The notes below the pieces were generated by a model that was given only the letters and a program-made list of their open reading frames with translations, was not told where the DNA came from and did not search any database. A stretch of DNA of 36,754 nucleotides from contig JADGGD010000013.1 of the NCBI GenBank assembly GCA_019690095.1, positions 1 through 36,754 on the forward strand, read 5' to 3'. The position numbers were made by a program, and so were the translations under genes. Source of the DNA: Chloroflexota bacterium (GTDB lineage: Bacteria > Chloroflexota > UBA6077 > FW602-bin22 > CADDYW01). Positions 24,470 to 31,812 of this stretch are shown piece after piece. The stretch's first letter is position 1; each line of letters opens with the position of its first letter.

Positions 24470-25227
24470 AAGGGCAGGGCGAACTGACAACGGCCCGCGC
24501 AGGAGCGGCCTCCGCGGCCGAGGAGATCGTGCGTGTCGTCGATGTCAAGCGGACGTACGTTCTCGGACGCGAGCAGGTTACTGCGCTCAGGGGCATCAAT
24601 ATGAGCGTCCGAGCAGGACAGATGGTCGGCCTGATGGGACGGTCCGGCTCGGGCAAGACAACCTTGCTCAACATCATTGGAGGGCTCGATAAGCCGACCG
24701 ACGGGACGGTGTACATCAAGGGGCAGGATCTCTCCCGGCTGTCCGATTCGGCCCTCACCCTGCTTCGGCGCACGACTATCGGGTACGTCTTCCAGTCATT
24801 TGCTCTGATCCCGGTCCTCTCAGCCCTGGAGAACGTCGAGCTCCCGATGCATATCGCCGGGGTCGGACGGGCCGAGCGACATAAGCGCGCGACCGAGCTG
24901 CTGCAGATGGTGGGACTGGCCAAGCGCATGCACCACCGCCCGTTCGAGCTGAGCGGTGGCGAGCAGCAGAGGGTCGCCATCGCACGTGCTTTGGGCAATC
25001 GCCCCGCGCTCTTGCTGGCAGATGAGCCTACCGGTGAGCTTGACAGTACGACCGGCTTGCAGATTATGAGCCTGTTCCGATATATCGCGACGACGGAGAA
25101 TGTCGCGGTGATCGTCGCCACGCACGACCCGACGATCACCCAGATCGCTCACTGCACGTACGAGATCAGCGACGGGCTCTGCCACCTGCTCGGTGAGAGT
25201 TCTGCGGAGCCGTCGCCCGTCGGCTAG
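24466..25227 (+). CDS. ABC transporter ATP-binding protein (MacB/LolD type)
   Basis: The 253-residue protein's GTG start overlaps the previous stop. All ATPase motifs are intact: Walker A GRSGSGKTT (58-66), Q-loop YVFQSF, signature LSGGEQQRVAIARAL (162-176), Walker B LLLADEPTGELD and switch His in VATHDPT (His220). ENVELPMHIAGV fits the LolD/MacB group that powers FtsX-like permeases for lipoprotein, peptide or drug export. It has no C-terminal extension beyond about 25 residues. With the upstream gene it may form a heterodimeric ATPase for a permease encoded elsewhere. A TrkA-N gene follows 53 bases downstream. Confidence 0.9.
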   Translation: MKGQGELTTARAGAASAAEEIVRVVDVKRTYVLGREQVTALRGINMSVRAGQMVGLMGRSGSGKTTLLNIIGGLDKPTDGTVYIKGQDLSRLSDSALTLLRRTTIGYVFQSFALIPVLSALENVELPMHIAGVGRAERHKRATELLQMVGLAKRMHHRPFELSGGEQQRVAIARALGNRPALLLADEPTGELDSTTGLQIMSLFRYIATTENVAVIVATHDPTITQIAHCTYEISDGLCHLLGESSAEPSPVG

Positions 25228-25280
25228 TCCCCGCCGGAAACAGGATCCCGGTACACCCACGCCCATCCGGGAGGATTCAG

Positions 25281-25751
25281 ATGCGCGTTGTTATTGTCGG
25301 TTGCGGACGCTTCGGCGCAAAGGTCGCCGAGATGCTCGACCGACGCGGTCATGCTGTGACCGTGATCGCATCAGATCCCGAAGCGCTCACCCGGCTTCCT
25401 CGGGATTTCCGGGGGAAGGCCGCGGTCGGCAATGCAATCGACGTCGATGTCCTGCGAAGTCACGGGGTTGAGGGGGCAGATGCCTTCATCGCCCTGACCG
25501 ACGGCGACAATACGAACGTCGTGGCCTGCCAGATTGCCAAGTACATTCTGCACGTTCCGTTCGTCATCAGCCAGATCAAGGACCCCATCCGCGAGGATAC
25601 TTACCAGATGCTGGGCATCCAGACCATCTCGCCGACGCGTCTGGGCGCCGACCGGATTCACGACGTCATTACTGCAACCTTCGGCGGCCCGGGGAATCGA
25701 GAGGTATCGGCAACCGCCGGGTTGGGAGATACGGGCGGCCGGGCACAGTAG
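25281..25751 (+). CDS. TrkA-N (RCK_N) NAD-binding protein, single domain
   Basis: The protein has 156 residues. The glycine motif is IVGCGRFGAKVA. At the end of strand 2 the expected acidic residue is replaced (VIASDPE), with an Asp two positions later, so nucleotide preference may differ from its paralogue at 14628. Shared signatures are LTDGDNTNVVACQIAK and IKDPIREDTYQMLGIQTISPTRLGA. There is no RCK_C domain; the last 25 residues are Gly-rich and look disordered. GGGAGGA precedes the ATG. It follows two ABC ATPases on the same strand and ends 17 bases from the convergent thioredoxin gene. No channel gene is adjacent. Confidence 0.84.
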   Translation: MRVVIVGCGRFGAKVAEMLDRRGHAVTVIASDPEALTRLPRDFRGKAAVGNAIDVDVLRSHGVEGADAFIALTDGDNTNVVACQIAKYILHVPFVISQIKDPIREDTYQMLGIQTISPTRLGADRIHDVITATFGGPGNREVSATAGLGDTGGRAQ

Positions 25752-25768
25752 GACCGCCCCGGCCGCAC

Positions 25769-26098
25769 CTATTGCAGGCTCTGATCGATCTTCTGGAGCA
25801 GCTGGGCTTTGGGCATGTAGCCGACCAGCCGGCCGACCTCGCGCCCGTTTTTGAAGATCAGGAGCGTCGGGATGCTCATGACCCCGTACCGCTGGGCTGT
25901 CTGAGGGTTCTCGTCAACATCGAGCTTGGCCACCCTCAAGGAGCCCTCTTTCTCCTGGGCGACCTCCTCGAGCACCGGGGCGATCATCCGGCACGGACCG
26001 CACCAGGTTGCCCAGAAATCCACCAGCACGGGCGTGGGGGACTTGAGCACCTCCTCGTCGAAGGTACTATCAGTGACTGCGAAGGGCTTGGCTGCCAC
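25769..26098 (-). CDS. trxA: Thioredoxin
   Basis: The protein has 109 residues and is a standard cytoplasmic thioredoxin: [15 protein letters not shown] with redox Cys33 and Cys36, the cis-proline motif [12 protein letters not shown], and [13 protein letters not shown] at the C-terminus. There is no signal peptide. The start is GTG 26098 with a GGAGAGGAG ribosome-binding region just upstream. It lies 72 bases downstream of the degenerate AAA+ gene on the same strand, so the two may share a transcript. Confidence 0.96.
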   Translation of the reverse strand: MAAKPFAVTDSTFDEEVLKSPTPVLVDFWATWCGPCRMIAPVLEEVAQEKEGSLRVAKLDVDENPQTAQRYGVMSIPTLLIFKNGREVGRLVGYMPKAQLLQKIDQSLQ

Positions 26099-26170
26099 GA
26101 CTCTCTCCTCTCCTGGGATCTCAGGGATATCATGCTCCGCGACGGACTGGTCCTGCCCGTGCGTTGCAGG

Positions 26171-26749
26171 CTACAGGGCAATCAGACACGTATCATAGAG
26201 ACGGCCAAAGAACCGCTTCCAGGCGCTGTCTCCAGGCCCCAGGCTCCGGAAGCCTTCCTCAAGTTCGTGGGGCATGAGGGGAGTGATCAGGATCGATGCC
26301 CGCTGGTTCTGGCACCGCTCGGCGATGATCTGATCCAGATAGCCGAACTCGTGCGGATGGCTCGGCCGCACCCCTGACAGGACAAAGAGATCACAGTAGC
26401 GCATCTGGTAATACATATCCTGGGACACGCGCCCGGCGATAGCATACTCCCGCCGAACACGCGCATCGCCCGGTGGGCCGCCGGCTGTGGCCATGCTGGA
26501 TGCCAGCTCAACCTTCAGGACGTACGCATTCAGGGCAAAATCACGCCAGGGAACAACGTAGAACGATACCAGCGGACGGTACTCGCGGAGGCGATCCTGG
26601 ATGAAGCGCCCAATCCGACTCGCGCGCTTGCTGTCCGCGTTAAAGATCAGCCACCCCTGCCCCTCACGCAGCCGAAGCTCGATGTTATCGAAGTAGGCAT
26701 TGAGGCGACCGAGCAGATCCCGATCCTGGATGGAGATGTTTTCAATCAT
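26171..26749 (-). CDS. Degenerate DnaC/IstB-like AAA+ protein lacking ATPase motifs
   Basis: The protein has 192 residues. The layout follows the DnaC/IstB helicase-loader fold: FDNIELRLREGQGWLIF (residues 20-36) matches the strand before the P-loop, VSFYVVPWRDF the next strand, YCDLFVLSGV (118-126) the Walker B strand, and SILITPLMPHELEEGF the sensor-1 strand and following helix. Yet the P-loop position reads NADSKRAS with the Gly, Lys and Thr all lost, and the Walker B Asp pair is Ser-Gly. It is therefore probably a pseudo-ATPase. The C-terminus stops where the sensor-2 arginine region would begin. The start ATG 26749 has GGAGGT upstream. The family assignment rests on pattern similarity I could not test by search. 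Confidence 0.6.
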   Translation of the reverse strand: MIENISIQDRDLLGRLNAYFDNIELRLREGQGWLIFNADSKRASRIGRFIQDRLREYRPLVSFYVVPWRDFALNAYVLKVELASSMATAGGPPGDARVRREYAIAGRVSQDMYYQMRYCDLFVLSGVRPSHPHEFGYLDQIIAERCQNQRASILITPLMPHELEEGFRSLGPGDSAWKRFFGRLYDTCLIAL

Positions 26750-26820
26750 CCGCGACCTCCAGTCGAGATTCTCCTATTAGGTTGATTGCTCGCGAACAGC
26801 GCAGTTCGGTTGCATGGCAC

Positions 26821-26829
26821 ATTGTACCA
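26821..26829 (-). promoter_or_regulatory. Extended -10 of the degenerate AAA+ / thioredoxin genes
   Basis: On the minus strand TGG precedes TACAAT (26826-26821). Transcription would begin near 26813 with a leader of about 64 bases before ATG 26749. No clear -35 is visible. Confidence 0.45.
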
Positions 26830-26899
26830 TGCAGGACGCAGGCCGCCTCTAAAATAAACCCGACGGTGGCCCGGAGCGCGCAGCCCTGGGAAAACCCGC

Positions 26900-26905
26900 T
26901 ACAAT
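26900..26905 (+). promoter_or_regulatory. Possible -10 of the small membrane protein gene
   Basis: TACAAT at 26900-26905 lies about 65 bases before ATG 26971. I see no good -35 and no TGn extension, so this is a weak call. Confidence 0.3.
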
Positions 26906-26970
26906 ACGACACAGGGCGTCCCCCGGCCAGACGGCGCGGGCACGCTTGCAGATCGGTCCCGGAGGACGAG

Positions 26971-27357
26971 ATGAAAAACCTTATCCGCGGAATCGGCTTC
27001 TTTCTGCTCACCCTCGCTATTGGCGAGGTGATCAAGCGTGGATTGACCAGTCGACCGGGCCGGGCCCTCCTGGGACGGGCCGGCCACCCGGAGCTGGCCA
27101 CCCTGGAAGGGGCAAGCGAGGCCAGTAAGAAAGTCACCCATGGGATCAGCTCTCTCCGTTCCCTCTTCCGACGTCCATCTCGTCTCGCGGCCGCGACCGA
27201 GCGCCCGGCCGCCGGAGCGGCCTGGATTCGCATGATCCGAGACGCCGCCGAGATGCTCCTCGCCACCGGGACGCTCCTGAAGGCGATCGCAGACTTCGCT
27301 CGAGAAGACGAGCGTCTCCGCGAGCGATTCGGGCGAATCGGTGCCCGGGTGAGTTGA
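26971..27357 (+). CDS. Small membrane-anchored protein of unknown function
   Basis: I chose ATG 26971 because GGAGG lies five bases before it (26961-26965); an in-frame ATG at 26782 would overlap the divergent promoter region. The product has 128 residues. MKNLIRGIGFFLLTLAIGEVI is one N-terminal membrane helix with a basic flank, and the rest is soluble, basic and rich in Ala and Arg. A hydrophobic stretch, AAEMLLATGTLLKAIADFA, near residue 100 is more likely an amphipathic helix. I do not recognise the family. It is followed 69 bases later by the HtrA-like lipoprotein protease on the same strand and may be co-transcribed with it. Confidence 0.6.
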   Translation: MKNLIRGIGFFLLTLAIGEVIKRGLTSRPGRALLGRAGHPELATLEGASEASKKVTHGISSLRSLFRRPSRLAAATERPAAGAAWIRMIRDAAEMLLATGTLLKAIADFAREDERLRERFGRIGARVS

Positions 27358-27426
27358 AAGCCGGGCACCAATCGGATGCGCGGGATCGTTAATATTCCTC
27401 ATATCACGCGGCGGAGGATACGACCA

Positions 27427-28635
27427 ATGTATCCAGGACGCGGCTTCCTCGACCGGCTCCTCCCGATTTTCCTCGGCCTGCTCCTGGCTGGCTGCGGAGC
27501 AGCCGGGTCGCCGCAGGGCGATGTCTTCGGTCGGACATCCAGCCCGACGCCGCCGGCCACTGCCACTCTCGCTCCGTCCCCAACGGCAGGGAGTGCGGCC
27601 GTGGCGGCCGCGCCCCCCTCACCGAGCACCGGGACTACCTCCCTCGCCCAGCGCGACCCGGTCCTGGGAGATCCGAACGGCCCCGGTATCATCGCCGAGG
27701 TTGCGGCGAAGGTCCGCCCCGCGGTGGTGCAGGTCACGAGCGAGGTCTTAACCTTCAACCAGCTGAGCCCGGCCACCCTGGTCCCCAGCGGGGTGGGCTC
27801 GGGGGTCATCTTTGACCGCCAGGGCCATATTCTGACGAATAACCACGTCGTGGCCGGTGCCCAACGGCTCGATGTCAGCCTCCCGGACGGCCGCTCCTTT
27901 ACTGCCCGCCTCATTGGGCGCGACCCGCGCAGTGATCTGGCAGTCCTCCAGATCCAGGGCGATAACCTGCCCATCGCTCCGCTTGGGGACTCGAGCAAGC
28001 TCGTCGTCGGCCAGTGGGTGGTCGCAATCGGCAATGCCCTGGCCCTGCCCGGCGGCCCAACTGTCACGGCAGGCGTGGTCTCGGCCCTCGGCCGCACGGT
28101 CCAGGAGCCCGGTCCGGGCCCGTTCCTGTTTGACGTCATCCAGACCGATGCCCCGATCAACCCGGGCAACTCGGGCGGCCCGCTTATCAATCTCCAGGGA
28201 GAGGTCATCGGCATCAACACGCTGGCGATCGTCCAGGCCGAACCCGGTGTCCCCGCCCAGAGCCTCGGCTTTGCTATCGCGATCAATACTGCCAAGCCCA
28301 TCGCCGATGAGATCATCCGCACCGGCCGGGTCACCTACGCCTATCTGGGGGTCGGCCTGTACCCGAACTCGCCAGCCGTGGCGCTTCGCTTTGGGCTGCC
28401 GAACCGACCGGGGATGATCATCACCCAGATCGATCCCAATGGACCGGCAGCGGCAGCTGGCCTCCAGGTCGGGGATGTGATCACCGCCGCCGACGGCAAG
28501 GCGCTGACCGATGAGAGCGTCATCTACCGCGTTTTGCAGTCACACCGGCCGGGCGATCGTATGACGTTGACCGTAGCGCGCGGCTCGACCGAGCGCACGG
28601 TGACCGTGACCCTCGGCGTCGCGCCGAGCAGCTGA
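27427..28635 (+). CDS. HtrA/DegP-type serine protease, lipoprotein, with one PDZ domain
   Basis: The start at ATG 27427 is supported by GGAGG nine bases upstream and by the signal peptide it creates; the product has 402 residues. FLGLLLAGC is a lipobox with Cys23 as the lipidated residue, so the protein is anchored on the outer face of the membrane. A Pro/Thr/Ser/Ala-rich linker runs from about residue 24 to 80. The trypsin-like domain has the complete triad: TNNHVVAG (His140), RSDLAVL (Asp170) and GNSGGPL (Ser249). One PDZ domain follows (about 305-400), with YLGVGLY and GLQVGDVITAADGKAL. It probably degrades or refolds damaged exported proteins. Lipid anchoring in place of a membrane helix is less usual in this family. 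Confidence 0.93.
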   Translation: MYPGRGFLDRLLPIFLGLLLAGCGAAGSPQGDVFGRTSSPTPPATATLAPSPTAGSAAVAAAPPSPSTGTTSLAQRDPVLGDPNGPGIIAEVAAKVRPAVVQVTSEVLTFNQLSPATLVPSGVGSGVIFDRQGHILTNNHVVAGAQRLDVSLPDGRSFTARLIGRDPRSDLAVLQIQGDNLPIAPLGDSSKLVVGQWVVAIGNALALPGGPTVTAGVVSALGRTVQEPGPGPFLFDVIQTDAPINPGNSGGPLINLQGEVIGINTLAIVQAEPGVPAQSLGFAIAINTAKPIADEIIRTGRVTYAYLGVGLYPNSPAVALRFGLPNRPGMIITQIDPNGPAAAAGLQVGDVITAADGKALTDESVIYRVLQSHRPGDRMTLTVARGSTERTVTVTLGVAPSS

Positions 28636-28639
28636 GGGG

Positions 28640-28735
28640 CGGGAGTGCATGGGAGTCGAACCCACCCAGGGACGCGCAGGCGCCCCCGCGACTGGTTTTG
28701 AAGACCAGGAAGGCCACCGGGCCTCTTCCACTCCC
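28640..28735 (-). tRNA. selC: tRNA-Sec (anticodon UCA)
   Basis: The minus-strand RNA is about 96 bases and lines up along its whole length with bacterial selC. The acceptor begins GGGAGTG and ends CACTCCC with discriminator G. The D arm is a long six-pair stem, GAGGCC/GGCCTT, with a four-base CGGT loop. The anticodon arm is CTGGT-CTTCAAA-ACCAG, giving anticodon TCA. A long variable arm (GGGGCGC/GCGTCCC) and a T arm with GGTTCGACTCC follow. Position 8 of the acceptor is a G-G mismatch in my fold. The 3' CCA is not encoded; CCC follows. It decodes UGA as selenocysteine. It lies four bases from the htrA stop and downstream of nuoN; no selA, selB, selD or selenoprotein gene is in the window. Confidence 0.93.
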
Positions 28736-28828
28736 AGGACACACCGGCTGATCTCACCGGGGAGATCGGGATAGAGAGCAGCGCCCATCCGGAGCCTCCC
28801 GAAGCGGGAAAAACACCGGATCGCTGAC

Positions 28829-28834
28829 ATTATA
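28829..28834 (-). promoter_or_regulatory. Consensus -10 box of selC
   Basis: On the minus strand TATAAT (28834-28829) is a perfect -10; I see no good -35. The precursor would carry a leader of about 87 bases that includes two small hairpins (28797-28809 and 28750-28767) before the tRNA 5' end at 28735. It could also be partly read through from the nuo operon. Confidence 0.45.
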
Positions 28835-28855
28835 CCGATCTCCTCTCCACCACCG

Positions 28856-30283
28856 CTACATCGGGAAGAGAACACCCGCCGCGAGGCCAGTCACCTGGAT
28901 CAGCGGACCGGGGACGATGCCCGTGACAATGACCGCAGCAATACTAACGGCCAGGGCTGCAGCCAAGGCGGGATCCACGCCTGCCCGCACCTCCGAGGTC
29001 GGAGGACGCAGGTACATTGCGTGCACGATCTTGAGGTAGTAATAGGCAGCGAGCGCGCTGTTCAGGAGACCGACCACTACCAGCCAGGTAAGCCCCACGT
29101 TGTAGACGGAGAGAAACAGGTAAACCTTGCTCCAGAAGCCAACTGTAAGCGGCAGGCCAACAAGCGACAAGAGCCCAATCGTCAGGCCAGCCGCGATGAG
29201 CGGCGACCGATGGGCCAAGCCGGCATACCCGCTCAGGTCATCGGTCCCCAACACGCCAGAGAAATGAACGATTGCGATAAAGACCCCCAGGTTGGTGAGC
29301 GCATAGGCAACGAGAAAGAAGAGCATGCCTGCGGTGGTGCTCCGACTGGCGGCGGCAAGACCACAGAGAGCATACCCGGCCTGGCCGATGCTTGAGTAGC
29401 CCATCAGGCGTTTAATATTCGTCTGGCGGAGCGCGGCGATGTTGCCTGCGGTCATGGTCAGAGCAGCGAGGATCGCGAAGAGAGCCGGCCAGAACTGCTG
29501 GAGCGGCAGAAGAGCCGTCCCGAAGACGCGGAGCACCGCGGCAAAAGCGGCGACCTTGGAGGCGACCGAGAGATATGCGACGACAGGCGTCGGGGCGCCC
29601 TCGTAGACGTCCGGCACGTACATTTGGAATGGAACGACCACCATCTTGAAGCCAAAGCCTGCTACCAGCAGCGCGATCCCGACGAACGCGATTCGTGGCG
29701 CGCTTCCGCTCGCGAGGGCACGTCCGATGTCAACCAGTCCGGTCACCCCGGTCGCGCCGTAGACGATCGCCAGCCCGTACAGGAGAACGGCTGACGAGAG
29801 TGCCCCGACCAGGAGGTACTTCAGGCCAGCCTCGGCCGAGCGCGCATCGTCCTTGAGAAAGCCTGCCAGGATGATCTGGCAGATGCTGGTCAGCTCGAGC
29901 GCCACGTAGAGGGTGATCAATTCATTAGCACTGACCAGGAACATCGCCCCGAGCGTGGCAAACACGATCAGCGCGTAGAACTCACCCTGATAGCGGGTGC
30001 GCCGGCGCATGTAGTCGATCGCCGAGAGGGTGACCAGCGCGGCCGTCAACAGCAGAACGACCTGGACCAGTGTGGCCAGCGGATCGAGAGCAAAGGTCCC
30101 AAAGAACGATGTCGCCCTCTCCCGGCCGACCATCACGGCCGTCCCGGCGGCGATCAGTTGTCCGATCACGGCGACGTACCCGAGCCAATGCCGTGCCTTA
30201 TCCGAAACGAGCAGATCCAGGCAGATAAGGCCGACAGCCAGAACGGCCATTATCAGCTCGGGGAGCAGCAGGGAGACGCTCAC
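28856..30283 (-). CDS. nuoN: NADH-quinone oxidoreductase subunit N
   Basis: The protein has 475 residues from GTG 30283, whose codon overlaps the nuoM stop as GTGA and follows GGGGAGG. It is one of three antiporter-like proton-pumping subunits in the membrane arm of complex I. About fourteen helices are visible. The conserved core includes ELITLYVALELTSICQIIL, LKYLLVGALSSAVLLYGLA, PFQMYVPDVYEGAPTPV and NIKRLMGYSSIGQAGYALCG, with the Lys and Glu residues of the proton channel. It is the last gene of the nuo operon; selC follows with its own promoter. Confidence 0.95.
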   Translation of the reverse strand: MSVSLLLPELIMAVLAVGLICLDLLVSDKARHWLGYVAVIGQLIAAGTAVMVGRERATSFFGTFALDPLATLVQVVLLLTAALVTLSAIDYMRRRTRYQGEFYALIVFATLGAMFLVSANELITLYVALELTSICQIILAGFLKDDARSAEAGLKYLLVGALSSAVLLYGLAIVYGATGVTGLVDIGRALASGSAPRIAFVGIALLVAGFGFKMVVVPFQMYVPDVYEGAPTPVVAYLSVASKVAAFAAVLRVFGTALLPLQQFWPALFAILAALTMTAGNIAALRQTNIKRLMGYSSIGQAGYALCGLAAASRSTTAGMLFFLVAYALTNLGVFIAIVHFSGVLGTDDLSGYAGLAHRSPLIAAGLTIGLLSLVGLPLTVGFWSKVYLFLSVYNVGLTWLVVVGLLNSALAAYYYLKIVHAMYLRPPTSEVRAGVDPALAAALAVSIAAVIVTGIVPGPLIQVTGLAAGVLFPM

Positions 30284-31788
30284 CACGGCCTCCCCGGCAG
30301 CCCGATCCATCCGAGGGCACCCGGCGGGTGAGCCGCCGCGACGGAGGTCGTCAAGCTGGCTACTCCGGCGTTGATCACATTGGTGAGCAGGGACGGCTCA
30401 ATGCCAACGAGGATAATCAGCGCGGTCAGGGTCACCAGGGGAATAACCTCCACGCCCCGCACGTCCTCCAGCCTCTCCCAGCGGGGGGCAAGCGGCCCGA
30501 AATAGACCCGACGGAGCATCCACAAGAGGTAGCCCGCGGTCAGGACGATGCCCGCCGCGGCGAGGACCGTGAAAACGGGCAGGACCGCGAACGACCCAAT
30601 GAACACGGTGAACTCGGCAATGAAACCGGCCAGGCTCGGGAGCCCGAGCGATGCCAGGCCGCCGATGGTGAACAGCACCGCCAGCAGCGGCTGGCGCTTC
30701 GCGATACCACTGAACTCCGGGATCAAGCGGGTATGTGCTCGATCATACAGTGCCCCCACCAGCAGGAAGAGCAGGCCGGTAATGAGACCATGAGTGAAGA
30801 GCTGAATGGCCGCACCGCTGAGGCTGATGCTGGTGAAGGCGGCGACGCCGAGCAGAACATATCCCATGTGACTGATCGAGGAGTAAGCGACCATCGCCTT
30901 GAGATCACGCTGGACCATCGAGACACAGGCACCATACAGGACACTGACTACCGCAAGAATCGCCAGCAGAAGCGCCCAGTGGCGGGTAGCCTCAGGCAGC
31001 AAACCGACCAGGACCCGAAGCATACCATATCCACCCATCTTCAGCAGGACCCCCGCAAGCAGAACACTGACCGCGGTCGGCGCCTCGACGTGCGCATCGG
31101 GGAGCCAGGTATGCAGGGGGAATACCGGCAGTTTGACCGCGAACCCGGCGAACAGCAGCCAGAAGACCACCGACGCGAACGCAGGCCCATACGAGCGTCT
31201 CGCGAGGACTGTCATATCGAATGTATGGGGAGTTCCATAGAAGTAGAGTGCCAGGATCCCCACCAGCATCAGCGCCGACCCGGCGAGCGTGTAGATGACG
31301 AACTTGATGGCCGCATATTCCCGCCGCGGTCCTCCCCAGATCCCGATCAGCAGATACATCGGGACCAGCTCGACCTCCCAGAACAGGAAGAACAGGAAGA
31401 AATCCCACGCCGCGAATACACCTGTCACGCCGGTCTGCAGGATGAGCAACAGCAGATAGTACTCTTTTGCACGCTCGGTGATTCGCTCGGACGCGAGAAT
31501 AGCAACCAGCGTCAGTAAGGCGGTGAGCACGATGAGCGGGAGGCTCAGGCCATCGACCCCGACGAAGTAGCTGACCCCGATCTCGGGCAGGGTGACCCAG
31601 CTCACTCGCTCCACATACTGGAGCCCACCCGCGTGAACATCATAGCTCCCGTAAAGAATCAGCCCGAGCAGGAGCGGAAGGCCGGCGAAGATACCAGCCA
31701 GCCAGCGAATCATAGTCCGCCGCTCGGAAGGGACCAGGGCCACCAGCCCTGCTCCCAGGAGAGGAAGGAAGATGATCGCCGAAAGCAT
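30280..31788 (-). CDS. nuoM: NADH-quinone oxidoreductase subunit M
   Basis: The protein has 502 residues from ATG 31788 (a TTG lies directly before it). It is an antiporter-like membrane subunit with about fourteen helices. FLFFLFWEVELVPMYLLIGIWGG has the conserved Glu, FAVKLPVFPLHTWLPDAHVEAPTAVSVLLAGVLLKMGGYG is the family signature (the key Lys and His are present), and MVAYSSISHMGYVLLG follows. It overlaps nuoN by four bases and lies about 24 bases after nuoL. Confidence 0.96.
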   Translation of the reverse strand: MLSAIIFLPLLGAGLVALVPSERRTMIRWLAGIFAGLPLLLGLILYGSYDVHAGGLQYVERVSWVTLPEIGVSYFVGVDGLSLPLIVLTALLTLVAILASERITERAKEYYLLLLILQTGVTGVFAAWDFFLFFLFWEVELVPMYLLIGIWGGPRREYAAIKFVIYTLAGSALMLVGILALYFYGTPHTFDMTVLARRSYGPAFASVVFWLLFAGFAVKLPVFPLHTWLPDAHVEAPTAVSVLLAGVLLKMGGYGMLRVLVGLLPEATRHWALLLAILAVVSVLYGACVSMVQRDLKAMVAYSSISHMGYVLLGVAAFTSISLSGAAIQLFTHGLITGLLFLLVGALYDRAHTRLIPEFSGIAKRQPLLAVLFTIGGLASLGLPSLAGFIAEFTVFIGSFAVLPVFTVLAAAGIVLTAGYLLWMLRRVYFGPLAPRWERLEDVRGVEVIPLVTLTALIILVGIEPSLLTNVINAGVASLTTSVAAAHPPGALGWIGLPGRPW

Positions 31789-31812
31789 CAACGGCTCGCT
31801 CCAACTCCAAAT

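Noticed and set aside
28797-28809. Small hairpin between nuoN and selC as a nuo terminator
   Set aside because: The stem is five pairs and no T run follows it on the minus strand; it lies downstream of the selC -10 and is better viewed as part of the tRNA leader.
30328-31518. 396-codon plus-strand frame opposite nuoM
   Set aside because: Polar, low-complexity translation with no motif, fully antisense to nuoM.
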